From: HXMU1420-2 sp034670145
GTDB lineage: Bacteria > Pseudomonadota > Alphaproteobacteria > Rhodobacterales > Rhodobacteraceae
NCBI GenBank assembly: GCA_034670145.1
Contig: JAXMOA010000019.1
Span: forward strand, 1 to 64,000
Reading direction: 5' to 3'
Length of the DNA: 64,000 nucleotides
Shown here: positions 17,261 through 25,626 of the stretch, piece by piece
Layout of the letters: each line of letters opens with the position of its first letter
Position numbering within the stretch: position 1 is the first letter of the stretch
Made by a program: the position numbers and the translations under genes
Notes under the pieces: model-generated
Databases searched by the model: none
The model's input: the letters and a program-made list of their open reading frames with translations, nothing else
Told to the model about the DNA's origin: nothing

Positions 17261-18034
17261 CTAAAGCCGTTCAAACTGAGTTTGCAGGCTGGCGGCAGCT
17301 GCCTCCAATCCCCATGGCGGATTGATCACAAACAACCCACTTCCGATCATGCCATGACCCTGCTTGGCCGGAGGAAATCGTACCTGGCTCAGCATCGTTT
17401 TTTCTGCATCCATATGGCGCAGCGTCTCTGCCATTTGACGTTCTGCGCCAGTGGTCAGAATTGGATACCATAGCATCAGGATACCGACCGGCCATTTACG
17501 GTGCAGTTTATTCAGCAGGACAGGCATGGCCTGATATTCAGATTTGACCTCGTAAGCTGGATCAATCAAGCACAGCCCACGCCGAGGGTCCGGCGGTGTC
17601 ACCGAAAGAGCCAGTGCCGGTCCATCGGCCTGACGCACATCGGCGTAGGGCATTGCGTTGCGCAATGCATCCGCCTCTTGTGGGTGCAATTCCGACAGAA
17701 CGATCCGGTCCATGTCCCGCAATAGCGACGCTGCAATGTAAGGAGAGCCGGGATAAGCCTGCGCGCCAAAAGCAGCTCGGGCTGCCTGGATCGCTGTTTT
17801 GTACGGATGATCGCTATCAAACCAGGATTCCAGCCGTTCAATCCCCTGAGCGGCTTCACCCGTCTTGATCGACTCTGTCGCAGACAGATCATAGACGGCA
17901 CGCCCGGCATGTGTCTCCAGATAGGTGAGCGGTTTGTCCTTTTTCGTCAAATATGCCAACGCGATGGAAAGCAGCGCGTGTTTGTGAACATCCGCAGCAT
18001 TTCCGGCGTGATAAGCGTGCTGATAGGACAGCAT
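17261..18034 (-). CDS. rlmJ: 23S rRNA (adenine-2030-N6)-methyltransferase
   Basis: About 257 residues. RlmJ methylates A2030 of 23S rRNA. The N-terminal MLSYQHAYHAGNAADVHKH is diagnostic for the family. LTYLETHAGRAVYDL, GSPYIAA and CLIDPAYEVKSEY (the DPPY-like catalytic motif is DPAY here) follow. The ATG at 18034 has AGGAG at about 6 nt; the longer frame upstream is excluded by homology. It lies alone between phoD and the TRAP operon. Confidence 0.93.
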   Translation of the reverse strand: MLSYQHAYHAGNAADVHKHALLSIALAYLTKKDKPLTYLETHAGRAVYDLSATESIKTGEAAQGIERLESWFDSDHPYKTAIQAARAAFGAQAYPGSPYIAASLLRDMDRIVLSELHPQEADALRNAMPYADVRQADGPALALSVTPPDPRRGLCLIDPAYEVKSEYQAMPVLLNKLHRKWPVGILMLWYPILTTGAERQMAETLRHMDAEKTMLSQVRFPPAKQGHGMIGSGLFVINPPWGLEAAAASLQTQFERL

Positions 18035-18214
18035 GAAATTCTCCTGATCTGATGGCAATCCACTATACGCATTGGACCCGCCCGTCACGGGCCCAAGCCT
18101 TGAAGCATGCAAAAGCTCGCCAAGGCAGCATCCCTTGCAACGTGTGTGAATTGTATCAATGCCGTGACGCAAAACACCTGCGTCAACCGACCAATCAGGT
18201 CACGAATTCACCCC

Positions 18215-18754
18215 TCAATCAAGCTGCGAAACAGCCTGTCCGCCCGAAAGCGTTTGATCGTCCCAGGTCAACCAGCGGGCGATCAAGTGAATCAAGATGA
18301 CGATCATTGCAATTGGGACAATGATGGCAATCCAAACCATCGGAATACCCAGCGTGTCGGCGGTCAATCCGGCCTGTCGGGCCAGGTACCCTTTGGCAAA
18401 ACCACCGCGCAGCCCGATGAAGCAGAACCAGATGACTGGCGTGATAAAAACCAGCACCGCCGCGCTTTGTATGGCTTCGGCCACAAGGCCAAGGAAATGC
18501 GGCCTCGGCGGGAAAACGCTTTCCATCAGGACAGCATCAGCGCGAGTCTTGAATGACAGCGTCGCGCCCAAAAGCCCGGTCCAGACCATCATGTAGCGGG
18601 CGACATCTTCGGTCCAGATCGGAGGCGAAGAGAACCCATAGCGGGCAATGACCTGGATCATTACCGTGACGAACATGCCGCACACCGTAAACATGGCAGC
18701 CCGTCGAGCGACTTCATGCAGTGCGGTGCTGATTGACAGGATGATACGGCGCAT
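18215..18754 (-). CDS. dctQ: TRAP transporter small permease (DctQ type)
   Basis: 179 residues with four transmembrane helices, the DctQ topology, and the typical segment WTEDVARYMMVWTGLLGATLSFKTRA. It associates with the large permease. AAAGG lies 7 nt before the ATG. It is the last gene of an amidase-dctM-dctP-dctQ operon on the minus strand. In most TRAP operons the order is P-Q-M, so the order M-P-Q here is unusual. Confidence 0.88.
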   Translation of the reverse strand: MRRIILSISTALHEVARRAAMFTVCGMFVTVMIQVIARYGFSSPPIWTEDVARYMMVWTGLLGATLSFKTRADAVLMESVFPPRPHFLGLVAEAIQSAAVLVFITPVIWFCFIGLRGGFAKGYLARQAGLTADTLGIPMVWIAIIVPIAMIVILIHLIARWLTWDDQTLSGGQAVSQLD

Positions 18755-18819
18755 TCGTGTGCCTTTCAGTGCAAAAGGGGCCGAGCCGAGGGGGTGCCCC
18801 CGGCCCGGCTTTACGCGTC

Positions 18820-19794
18820 TTAGCGGGTGCTGTCGGACAGACCCGTCCAGACTGCTACCGTATCTTCCGGCATGAGACCCGAATTATAGACCGGCTTGGA
18901 CAATTCACGGAATGCGCCGCGTTCTTCGGCCGAAAGCCGCTGCACGGTGACGCCCTTTTCCTCCAGCTGAGCCAAAGCCGAAACCGAGGCATCCGCCAAC
19001 CAGGCCCGGTTGGCTGCGTCAGCGGCGATCACGGCCTTATCAACAGTGGCACGGTCGGCCTCTGACAACCCATCATACCACATTTTGGATACGATAAGGG
19101 CACGCATCGGGATAATGACCCCAGCATCCGAGAAGTTCTTGACGAAATCGGTCTGGCCGAACATCACCGGCACAAATGGTGAATTGAGGTAGCCATCAAT
19201 CACACCAGTTTGCAGGCCCGCAGGCACTTCGCCCCAAGGCACGATGGTCCCGGTTGAACCCCACGCCTGATACATCGCGATTTGAGCATCATCCAGCGCA
19301 CGCATACGCAGACTTGCCATATCCTCAGGCTTGCGGACGACAGCATCAGTTGTGATCACACCCGAGGACGGACCGATCGGCACCAGCGCCAACAGCATAA
19401 CGTCCTGACCCGCAATCGCTTCGTTCACACGGTCGAACACTTTGCCCTCTGCCAACGCACGGTCCATATGGGCCGCATCATCGAAGATATAGGGCAGACG
19501 CACGCCATAGATGAACGGATCCACCTGCGCGACTGCGCGCACATCCGACAGCGAAACTTCCAGCAGCCCGGTCGAGATCTGATCGAATTTCTCAGTCTCA
19601 TTTCCGACCGAACCCCGAGGCATTTCGCGGGTTTCCATGCCACCTTCATTCAAGACTTTGGCAAAGGCGCTGACCCAGTTGTACGAACCAGAGAGCTTCA
19701 TATCGGGCTTTCCGTCGAGCGCGATTTTGACCTCGGCCGATACCGCGCTGGCCGAAGCCATAAGCGCAGCAAGTGCAAGTGCTTTGAGTTTCAT
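18820..19794 (-). CDS. dctP: TRAP transporter solute-binding protein (DctP type)
   Basis: About 324 residues with a Sec signal (MKLKALALAALMASASAVSA). Typical DctP regions are present: GSVGNETEKFDQISTGLLEV, YIFDDAAHMDRAL, LRMRALDDAQIAMYQAWG (helix with the ligand Arg) and TGVIDGYLNSP. The conserved Arg in LRMRA usually binds a carboxylate of the substrate. The ATG at 19794 has GGAGGA at 6 nt; earlier in-frame sequence is intergenic. The amidase upstream suggests that the ligand, or a product derived from it, is an amide or the acid it yields. Confidence 0.9.
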   Translation of the reverse strand: MKLKALALAALMASASAVSAEVKIALDGKPDMKLSGSYNWVSAFAKVLNEGGMETREMPRGSVGNETEKFDQISTGLLEVSLSDVRAVAQVDPFIYGVRLPYIFDDAAHMDRALAEGKVFDRVNEAIAGQDVMLLALVPIGPSSGVITTDAVVRKPEDMASLRMRALDDAQIAMYQAWGSTGTIVPWGEVPAGLQTGVIDGYLNSPFVPVMFGQTDFVKNFSDAGVIIPMRALIVSKMWYDGLSEADRATVDKAVIAADAANRAWLADASVSALAQLEEKGVTVQRLSAEERGAFRELSKPVYNSGLMPEDTVAVWTGLSDSTR

Positions 19795-19817
19795 GATAGT
19801 TCCTCCCATTTTAGATA

Positions 19818-21101
19818 TCATTCTACGGAAAAGCCGGCCAGGCGCGGTACGAACAGGCTGATCTCGGGCCAATAAACCAAGGCCATCAGCAACAGCACCT
19901 GAACGGCGACAAAAGGCAGGGCCGTATAGGCCAACCGCCAGTAATTCAGATTGGTTAGTGCGGCGACAACCACCAGGCATTTGCCCAAAGGCGGCGTAAT
20001 CAGACCGACACAAAGGTTGAAACACAACACGATACCCAGATGTATCGGGCTGATCCCTTGCTCCAATGCCTGCGGAGCAAACAGCGGAATCAACAATGTG
20101 AGTGCGACAGGCGTATCCATGAACATGCCCGCGATCAGGAAGATCCCGACCAGAAAGAAGAGATAGCGGGTGCCGGTCAGACCAATGCTTTCCACCCAGT
20201 CAGCCAAGGCTGACGACCAGCCCATTTGCCCAGCCAGAAAACCCAGAACTGAAATCGCAGCAAGAATGATAAAGATCGTGCCCGTCATCCGTGCCGTTGA
20301 CTCCAGCGCGTCAAACAGCATCTCGCGGCTCAGTCCATTGTAGAACTGCCCGGCAATCAGCGCGAACAAAACCGCGACAGCAGAACCTTCGGTTGGTGTG
20401 GCCAGGCCAAAGACCAAAGAACCCAGGATCACCACCGGCAAAAGCAGAGCAGGTGCAGCCTTCAAAAGACTTGGCAAAAAGCGGGGCAAATCATCCGAAG
20501 CACCGCCCGGATGATTGCGCAAGCGGGCGATGACAGCATTCAGGATCATCAGCGACGCCGCCAACAACAACCCCGGAATGATCCCAGCGGCAAAAAGGGC
20601 CGCGACAGAAGCACCGGTCAAACCGCCATAAATGATCATTATGATCGAAGGCGGAATAATTGGCCCAATCATCGAAGAGGCCGCCGTGATAGCGCCTGCG
20701 TAGTAACGACTATAGCCACGCTCTTCCATCTCTGGCACGAACGTCCGCGACAAGGCGGCACTGTCGGCGATGGCAGAACCAGATATCCCCGCAAAAAACA
20801 CGCTGGTCAGAATATTGACGTGGCCCAGTCCACCCTTGAACCGCCCAACAATAGAGAGCGAGAAATCAATCAGGCTTCGGGTAACGCCCGAACGGGTCAT
20901 GATTTCGGCCGTCAGAATGAACAGCGGCATCGCCATAAAGGCAAACACATCAAGTTGAGCGAAAATGCGTTGTGGCAGGATCGACAGAAACTGCGTTTTC
21001 CCAACAGCGACAAAGGACAGAACCGAAACAGCCCCCATCAGATAGGCAAATGCAGTGCCGCTGATCAGCAGAATTGCGAAAATGATTGGTATGAACCACA
21101 T
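19818..21101 (-). CDS. dctM: TRAP transporter large permease (DctM type)
   Basis: 427 residues with about twelve transmembrane helices. The family signatures GSAIADSAAL and GPIIPPSIIMIIYG are present, as are AMPLFILTAEIM and GLITPPLGKCLVV. It couples sodium-driven import to solute delivery by the DctP protein. It starts about 10 nt after the amidase stop with GAGGG upstream, so it is co-transcribed with the amidase, and is followed by dctP. Confidence 0.92.
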   Translation of the reverse strand: MWFIPIIFAILLISGTAFAYLMGAVSVLSFVAVGKTQFLSILPQRIFAQLDVFAFMAMPLFILTAEIMTRSGVTRSLIDFSLSIVGRFKGGLGHVNILTSVFFAGISGSAIADSAALSRTFVPEMEERGYSRYYAGAITAASSMIGPIIPPSIIMIIYGGLTGASVAALFAAGIIPGLLLAASLMILNAVIARLRNHPGGASDDLPRFLPSLLKAAPALLLPVVILGSLVFGLATPTEGSAVAVLFALIAGQFYNGLSREMLFDALESTARMTGTIFIILAAISVLGFLAGQMGWSSALADWVESIGLTGTRYLFFLVGIFLIAGMFMDTPVALTLLIPLFAPQALEQGISPIHLGIVLCFNLCVGLITPPLGKCLVVVAALTNLNYWRLAYTALPFVAVQVLLLMALVYWPEISLFVPRLAGFSVE

Positions 21102-21111
21102 CTTACAGCCC

Positions 21112-22626
21112 TCAAACGGCAGTCATGTCAGCGGCCTGTCGGCGGCTGACGTTGTTTTGGGGCGGATGGGTCACGATTGAGCGCAAACCCGGCTGAGAGA
21201 CGTCAATGTTTGTCAGGATCGGGCGCGCTGTTTCGGGAACCTTCCCAAAGTGCGTCTCGATACTCTTGGCTACCGCCAAGAGGTTTTCGTCACCACGAAC
21301 AGAGCCAAGCATCTGCAAGCCAAAAGGCATACCCGATGGATCGCACCCGGTCGGAATTGTGATCGCTGGCGCACCCGTTAGCGACCCACGATAAGCCAGC
21401 GCCAGCCAGCGGTAGTAAACGTCCATTTCTTGACCTTCAATCTCTAGCGCATTCGGTTGTGTCCATGGAAAGGGCGAAACTGGCGCGGTTGGCATCAGGA
21501 TCGCGTCAAATCCAGCCATCCGTGCGTTGAAGGCGCGCAGGATACGGGTTTGTTCTGCATGCGCCCACGCCCGGTCCTCCAGTGACATGGTTCGCCCAAG
21601 AGCAACATTCACCTGAATATGATCACCAAATTGATCCGGCGCCGCGTCTATCGCTTGCCCGAAAGCAGCAACAAAGCTTTCGGCGCGCAGAACATCAAAA
21701 CAACGGTCCATTTTCCCAAGGTTCATGTCCACCTCGGTGCAAACGGCCACCAGGGGCGCAAGCGTTTCGACGCGCGCCCGAAAGGTGTCCCGAATGGCCT
21801 GGTCAACTGGCGCGTCGCCAAAGTCTTCGCTAATGCCAAGACGCAATTCCGACAGCGGCTTGGGCGAGATGTGATCGAACCGCGCCGGATCGGACGGCAC
21901 AGATAGCGGATCGCCCTCGTCAAAACCGTGGCAAGCCCGCAGCATCAGGATCAGGTCGTCTACATTTCGTGCCATCGGTCCCAGAACCGAAATGGCAGAC
22001 CAACCCAAAGGTCGGGTCGGGTGGGCAATCACATCTGCCGACGGACGATAGCCAACCACGCCACACAGCGCCGCCGGCAGTCTAAGAGACCCGCCAGTGT
22101 CCGACCCGGTGCAAAGCGGCAACATATCCGCCGCCAGCGCAGCTGCCGATCCGCCTGAGGAACCTCCGGCAATGAGGTTTGGGTTGAATGGGTTGCCCGT
22201 CGCTCCCCATACAGGGTTGCGTGAATTGCCACCGGCACCCATCTCGGGCACGTTTGTCTTGGCCAATACAATAGCGCCAGCCTGCCGCAAGCGCGCAACC
22301 ATGGGCAAATCAGCCCCTGGAACGTGATTGCGCATCCGGGGGCTGCCATAGGTGGTCAACAGGCCCTCAGTGTCCTGCAGGTCCTTCACCCCAATCGGCA
22401 ACCCGTCGAGAATGCCACAAGGCTTGCCAGCCTTCCAACGTCGCGTCGACGCCGCTGCCTCTGCAACCGCCCGTTCAACGTCAAAGGCGGTCAACGCGTT
22501 TATTTTGGGATTGGTTTCGGAAATCCGGTTCAGGCAGGCCTCAAGCAAGGCACTGGGCGTCAGGCATCCATCCGAAAAATCGTCAAGCAGCTGCACTGCC
22601 GTGCGCTCGACTACATTCCTTGTCAC
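21112..22626 (-). CDS. Amidase (amidase-signature family)
   Basis: 504 residues. The Ser-cis-Ser-Lys machinery is visible: Lys in IGVKDLQDTEGL (about 75), the first Ser in TGSDTGGSLRLPAALCGVVG, and the Gly/Ser-rich signature NLIAGGSSGGSAAALAADM. Members hydrolyse amides (aryl-acylamides, indoleacetamide, ureidoacids or others), and the sequence does not tell which. The start is GTG at 22626 with AGGGGAG at 6-7 nt. It is the first gene of an operon with a TRAP importer; a LysR regulator and operator lie upstream. Uptake followed by amide hydrolysis is the most direct reading. It is not the GatA subunit, since no gatB/gatC is nearby. Confidence 0.85.
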   Translation of the reverse strand: MTRNVVERTAVQLLDDFSDGCLTPSALLEACLNRISETNPKINALTAFDVERAVAEAAASTRRWKAGKPCGILDGLPIGVKDLQDTEGLLTTYGSPRMRNHVPGADLPMVARLRQAGAIVLAKTNVPEMGAGGNSRNPVWGATGNPFNPNLIAGGSSGGSAAALAADMLPLCTGSDTGGSLRLPAALCGVVGYRPSADVIAHPTRPLGWSAISVLGPMARNVDDLILMLRACHGFDEGDPLSVPSDPARFDHISPKPLSELRLGISEDFGDAPVDQAIRDTFRARVETLAPLVAVCTEVDMNLGKMDRCFDVLRAESFVAAFGQAIDAAPDQFGDHIQVNVALGRTMSLEDRAWAHAEQTRILRAFNARMAGFDAILMPTAPVSPFPWTQPNALEIEGQEMDVYYRWLALAYRGSLTGAPAITIPTGCDPSGMPFGLQMLGSVRGDENLLAVAKSIETHFGKVPETARPILTNIDVSQPGLRSIVTHPPQNNVSRRQAADMTAV

Positions 22627-22716
22627 TATCGGCTCCCCTAATCGCTATGCGGACACTCCGTACGGCGATTCCCCTCCCAGAAAATAACCTTGGGTAGGGT
22701 TACTCTGTGAATTCCT

Positions 22717-22737
22717 GTCATAATATTGAAAAATGAC
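22717..22737. promoter_or_regulatory. LysR-type operator, GTCAT-N11-ATGAC
   Basis: GTCAT (22717-22721) and ATGAC (22733-22737) are an exact inverted repeat with an 11-nt spacer, matching the T-N11-A pattern bound by LysR-family regulators. It lies 91-111 bp upstream of the amidase start, in the only intergenic gap between the LysR gene and the amidase-TRAP operon. Confidence 0.6.
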
Positions 22738-22765
22738 TATGATACCATTACCAAAGCGAATGGGT

Positions 22766-23755
22766 CTAAATATCAGAGGCCGTTTGCTCGAGGCATTTCA
22801 AAAACAAGGCAAGTGTTTTGTTCGTCGCCGCCTGACCGCTGCGCCAGAAACATCGTGCTTCGGAAAGAAATCCACGTGTGCCCAAAGGAAGTTCAACGAT
22901 ATCACCGCGCGCGCTGTGTACTTTTGCGATGCTTTCGGGGAACAGGCCGATTGCTGGCATTTTTCGCATGATTGCGAGATTGAGCGTCAAAGATAACGAC
23001 GCGATTGTATTTGTGGGGGTGACCAATCCATTCTCTGCGAAGAGTGAGTCGACGGCCCGCCGCGCGACTGAATTTGCCTGAGGCAGGATCCAGGGCCAAT
23101 CGGCTGTTTGTGCCCACTCGATCATCCCACCCTGAGCCAGGGGATGGTCACGACCGGCGACGACGACCAGCGGTTCGCTGAAAAGGACGCGTTGTTCGAT
23201 GCCGGGGAGTTCCTGTGGTTGCCAAACTCTGGCGATGAGCAAATCCATTACACCGGTTTCAATCTGCGGATACAGCGATACGAAATGGCCTTCGATGATG
23301 GAAACCGATGTTTCCGGGGCGCTGCGTTTCAACATGGAGATCGCGTCCGGGAGGATGATGGGCGCGACGGATGCGACGACTCCGACGGTGACTGCGCCGC
23401 TGACGCCACTGGACATGGCTTCGATATCAAATGCGGCGCGGTCGATCTGGTTGAGGACCTGGCGGGCGTGTTCGGCCAGTCGCAGCCCTATGGAAGTCAG
23501 GTGAAGCCTGTTGCGATCACGGGTTACGATGGGCGCGCCGACGATGCGTTCCAGTTCGGCGATCTGTTTGGAAATTGCCGGCTGCGTGACACTCAATTCC
23601 TCGGCGACCCGCGCCACCAGCTTGAGCTCGGCCAGGGCCGCGATGACGCGGATGTGGCGGATGGTCAGCGATTTATGAAGGTCGATGGAAATGCTACACT
23701 CGAATTTCTTGCGGGTCGTCGGTTTAACAAGAAACCAAACCTTGGAAAATGGCAA
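22766..23755 (-). CDS. LysR-family transcriptional regulator
   Basis: About 310-330 residues depending on the start. The N-terminal helix-turn-helix reads SLTIRHIRVIAALAEL, LSVTQPAISKQIAELE; the C-terminal co-inducer domain is complete (SGAVTVGVVASVAPIILPDAI, ESIAKVHSARGDIV). It most likely controls the amidase-TRAP operon downstream in the same direction, through the operator at 22717-22737. The start is unclear: no ATG or GTG lies where homologues begin (DLHKSL). Candidates are TTG at 23755, ATT at 23692 or a distant ATG at 23836; I use the TTG. Downstream of the helix-turn-helix the protein appears intact. Confidence 0.85.
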   Translation of the reverse strand: MPFSKVWFLVKPTTRKKFECSISIDLHKSLTIRHIRVIAALAELKLVARVAEELSVTQPAISKQIAELERIVGAPIVTRDRNRLHLTSIGLRLAEHARQVLNQIDRAAFDIEAMSSGVSGAVTVGVVASVAPIILPDAISMLKRSAPETSVSIIEGHFVSLYPQIETGVMDLLIARVWQPQELPGIEQRVLFSEPLVVVAGRDHPLAQGGMIEWAQTADWPWILPQANSVARRAVDSLFAENGLVTPTNTIASLSLTLNLAIMRKMPAIGLFPESIAKVHSARGDIVELPLGTRGFLSEARCFWRSGQAATNKTLALFLKCLEQTASDI

Positions 23756-23846
23756 TCTCTGGCCCACCAGAAAACACCCGAAACAGGCCCCGCGAAAAAC
23801 CGGGCCGAAGCGCCGATTTTGGGCCCTCAGAGGCATTTTTCAGAGA

Positions 23847-23862
23847 TGTCCCAGCTGGGACA
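23847..23862. repeat. Perfect 16-bp palindrome upstream of the LysR gene
   Basis: TGTCCCAGCTGGGACA reads the same on both strands. It lies 11 bp upstream of the farthest possible LysR start (23836) and could be an operator or a chance palindrome. The rest of 23863-24062 shows no gene. Confidence 0.35.
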
Positions 23863-24062
23863 CTGGGTCAAGCCTTTGTTTTAAAACGATATACCCAAAA
23901 AACACGTTCAGGACACATCGGTCCGACGCGGCTGGGCAAACGGGACATTGCCATCTGGCAACGCCCACCGATCCGGACCAGCCACTGGGGTAGCATCCCC
24001 TTGCAAGCTGGCATCCTGATCCGAGGGGGAGGCACGCGCGTTTGCCTCTTTTCCGGATCGGT

Positions 24063-24563
24063 TTACCCCTGTTGCGCCTGACAATCGCGCGCGTGTTTCA
24101 AAGCATTGGCTGAGCCGGTCAGGTCGATATCCATGACTTTACCTTGCTGGCCCGAGATGCTCATGACCTTTCGCTTTGCGATCGCCTCGACAAAACTGCG
24201 GTCTTTGAAAAAGATCCCTGCGCCGGGGATTTTGTTGAGGTAAAACCCTTTGGCTGTCGCCTGGAAGGTTTCGCCATCCAGATCGAAGGTCACGGGATAG
24301 CTTTCTCCATCCTTGATTTGACCCCATTTGCGGTCAAAGACAGTGACATAGCCACGGTTTCCTGCGGCGTCATAGCCGATGCGGACGACGCTGTCCTGGC
24401 TGACGACGCGTTGGATCAGACAGCCGTTTCCCAGGGCCGGGTCAATCATGATGTTCCAGCCATCGGTAAACCCGAAGTCTTTCAGGCCCTGCGCCACGGC
24501 GGGGGCGGCTGACAGGGTCAGGGACAGGGCGCAGGCGATCAGCGATTGTCGCAGTATCCGCAT
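24063..24563 (-). CDS. Exported protein of unknown function
   Basis: 166 residues with a clear Sec signal peptide (about 1-25, SLIACALSLTLSAAPAVAQG). The mature part contains GWNIMIDPALGNGCLIQR, two cysteines (in GCLI and near the C-terminus ARDCQ) that could form a disulfide, and a GFYLNKIPGAGIFFKD stretch. No family recognised. It ends the minus-strand run that begins with two quinone oxidoreductases; it follows the first of these by 3 nt, so it is likely co-transcribed. Confidence 0.7.
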   Translation of the reverse strand: MRILRQSLIACALSLTLSAAPAVAQGLKDFGFTDGWNIMIDPALGNGCLIQRVVSQDSVVRIGYDAAGNRGYVTVFDRKWGQIKDGESYPVTFDLDGETFQATAKGFYLNKIPGAGIFFKDRSFVEAIAKRKVMSISGQQGKVMDIDLTGSANALKHARDCQAQQG

Positions 24564-24566
24564 GCC

Positions 24567-25541
24567 TCAAACCTCCAGAACGGTAGAGCCGGTGGTTTTT
24601 CGCGCCTCCAGCGCCCTGTGTGCATCCGCGACGTCGCGCAGGGCAAACCGTTGATCTATGCGCATTTTGACCGATCCGGACTGCATTTTGCCAAACAACA
24701 TGCGTGCCATGCTCTGACAGGCTTCGTGATCCGCGATATGTGTGAACAGGGTGGGACGAGTGACCTTGAGCGATCCTTTTCCGCCCAAAATGCCGATGTT
24801 GAAGGGCGGCACGGGTCCGCTGGCGTTGCCGAAGGACATCAGCATGCCCAGGGGTTTCAGGGAGTCGAGCGATCCTTCGAAGGTTGACGCCCCGACGCCG
24901 TCCATCACTGCATTCACGCCCACGCCAGCCGTCAGATCACGTACGATCGGTGCAAAATCCTGCGTGTTGTAGTTGATGCAATGGGAGGCCCCGTAAGACA
25001 TGGCCAATTCGCATTTTTCATCCGATCCGGCGGTGCCGATCAGGGTGATGCCTTCGGATTTGGCCCATTGGCAGGCAATCAGGCCAACACCGCCAGCGGC
25101 AGCGTGAAACAGCACGGTATCACCGGCCTGCAATGGCATTGTGCGGTGAAAGAGGTACTGGACGGTCAATCCCTTGAGCATTGCAGCCGCTGCATCGTCG
25201 AATGACACGTCATCGGGCATCGGGCAAACCTGAGCCGCTGGCATCACCCGGGCCTCGGTATAGGCGCCGGGAGGTGCTGCGGCATAGGCTGCGCGGTCGC
25301 CGGGTTTCAGATGGGTGACACCTTCGCCGACGGCCTCGACGATACCGGCGGCCTCCATGCCCAGCGCGTGGGGCAGTTCCATCGGGTAGAGGCCCGTGCG
25401 TTGATAGACGTCGATGAAGTTCAATCCGCAGGTTTTGTGCGCGATGCGGATTTCGCCAGGGCCCGGGTCCCGGACGTCGAGGTCTTTCAAGATAAAGTTC
25501 TCTGGTCCGCCGTGCTCTTCGATGAGCGCTGTCAAAGCCAT
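24567..25541 (-). CDS. qor: NADPH:quinone oxidoreductase (zinc-free MDR family)
   Basis: 324 residues. This QOR-type medium-chain reductase reduces quinones or enones using NADPH. Family marks: FIDVYQRTGLYPMELPHALGMEAAG (about 44-68), ADRAAY-type region, GDTVLFHAAAGGVGLIACQWAK (nucleotide-binding Rossmann motif, about 142-163) and GASHCINYNTQDF. The zinc ligands of alcohol dehydrogenases are absent. The ATG at 25541 has AAGGGA upstream. Neighbour of a second oxidoreductase of the same superfamily, which is a different subfamily. Confidence 0.88.
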   Translation of the reverse strand: MALTALIEEHGGPENFILKDLDVRDPGPGEIRIAHKTCGLNFIDVYQRTGLYPMELPHALGMEAAGIVEAVGEGVTHLKPGDRAAYAAAPPGAYTEARVMPAAQVCPMPDDVSFDDAAAAMLKGLTVQYLFHRTMPLQAGDTVLFHAAAGGVGLIACQWAKSEGITLIGTAGSDEKCELAMSYGASHCINYNTQDFAPIVRDLTAGVGVNAVMDGVGASTFEGSLDSLKPLGMLMSFGNASGPVPPFNIGILGGKGSLKVTRPTLFTHIADHEACQSMARMLFGKMQSGSVKMRIDQRFALRDVADAHRALEARKTTGSTVLEV

Positions 25542-25626
25542 GATGTATCCCTTCTGTGTTGCCGTGGAATCCTAGAGCACTGGCCCGGTGAGGCAAGCGC
25601 GACGACACCGGGCGCTGTTGGGGTTT

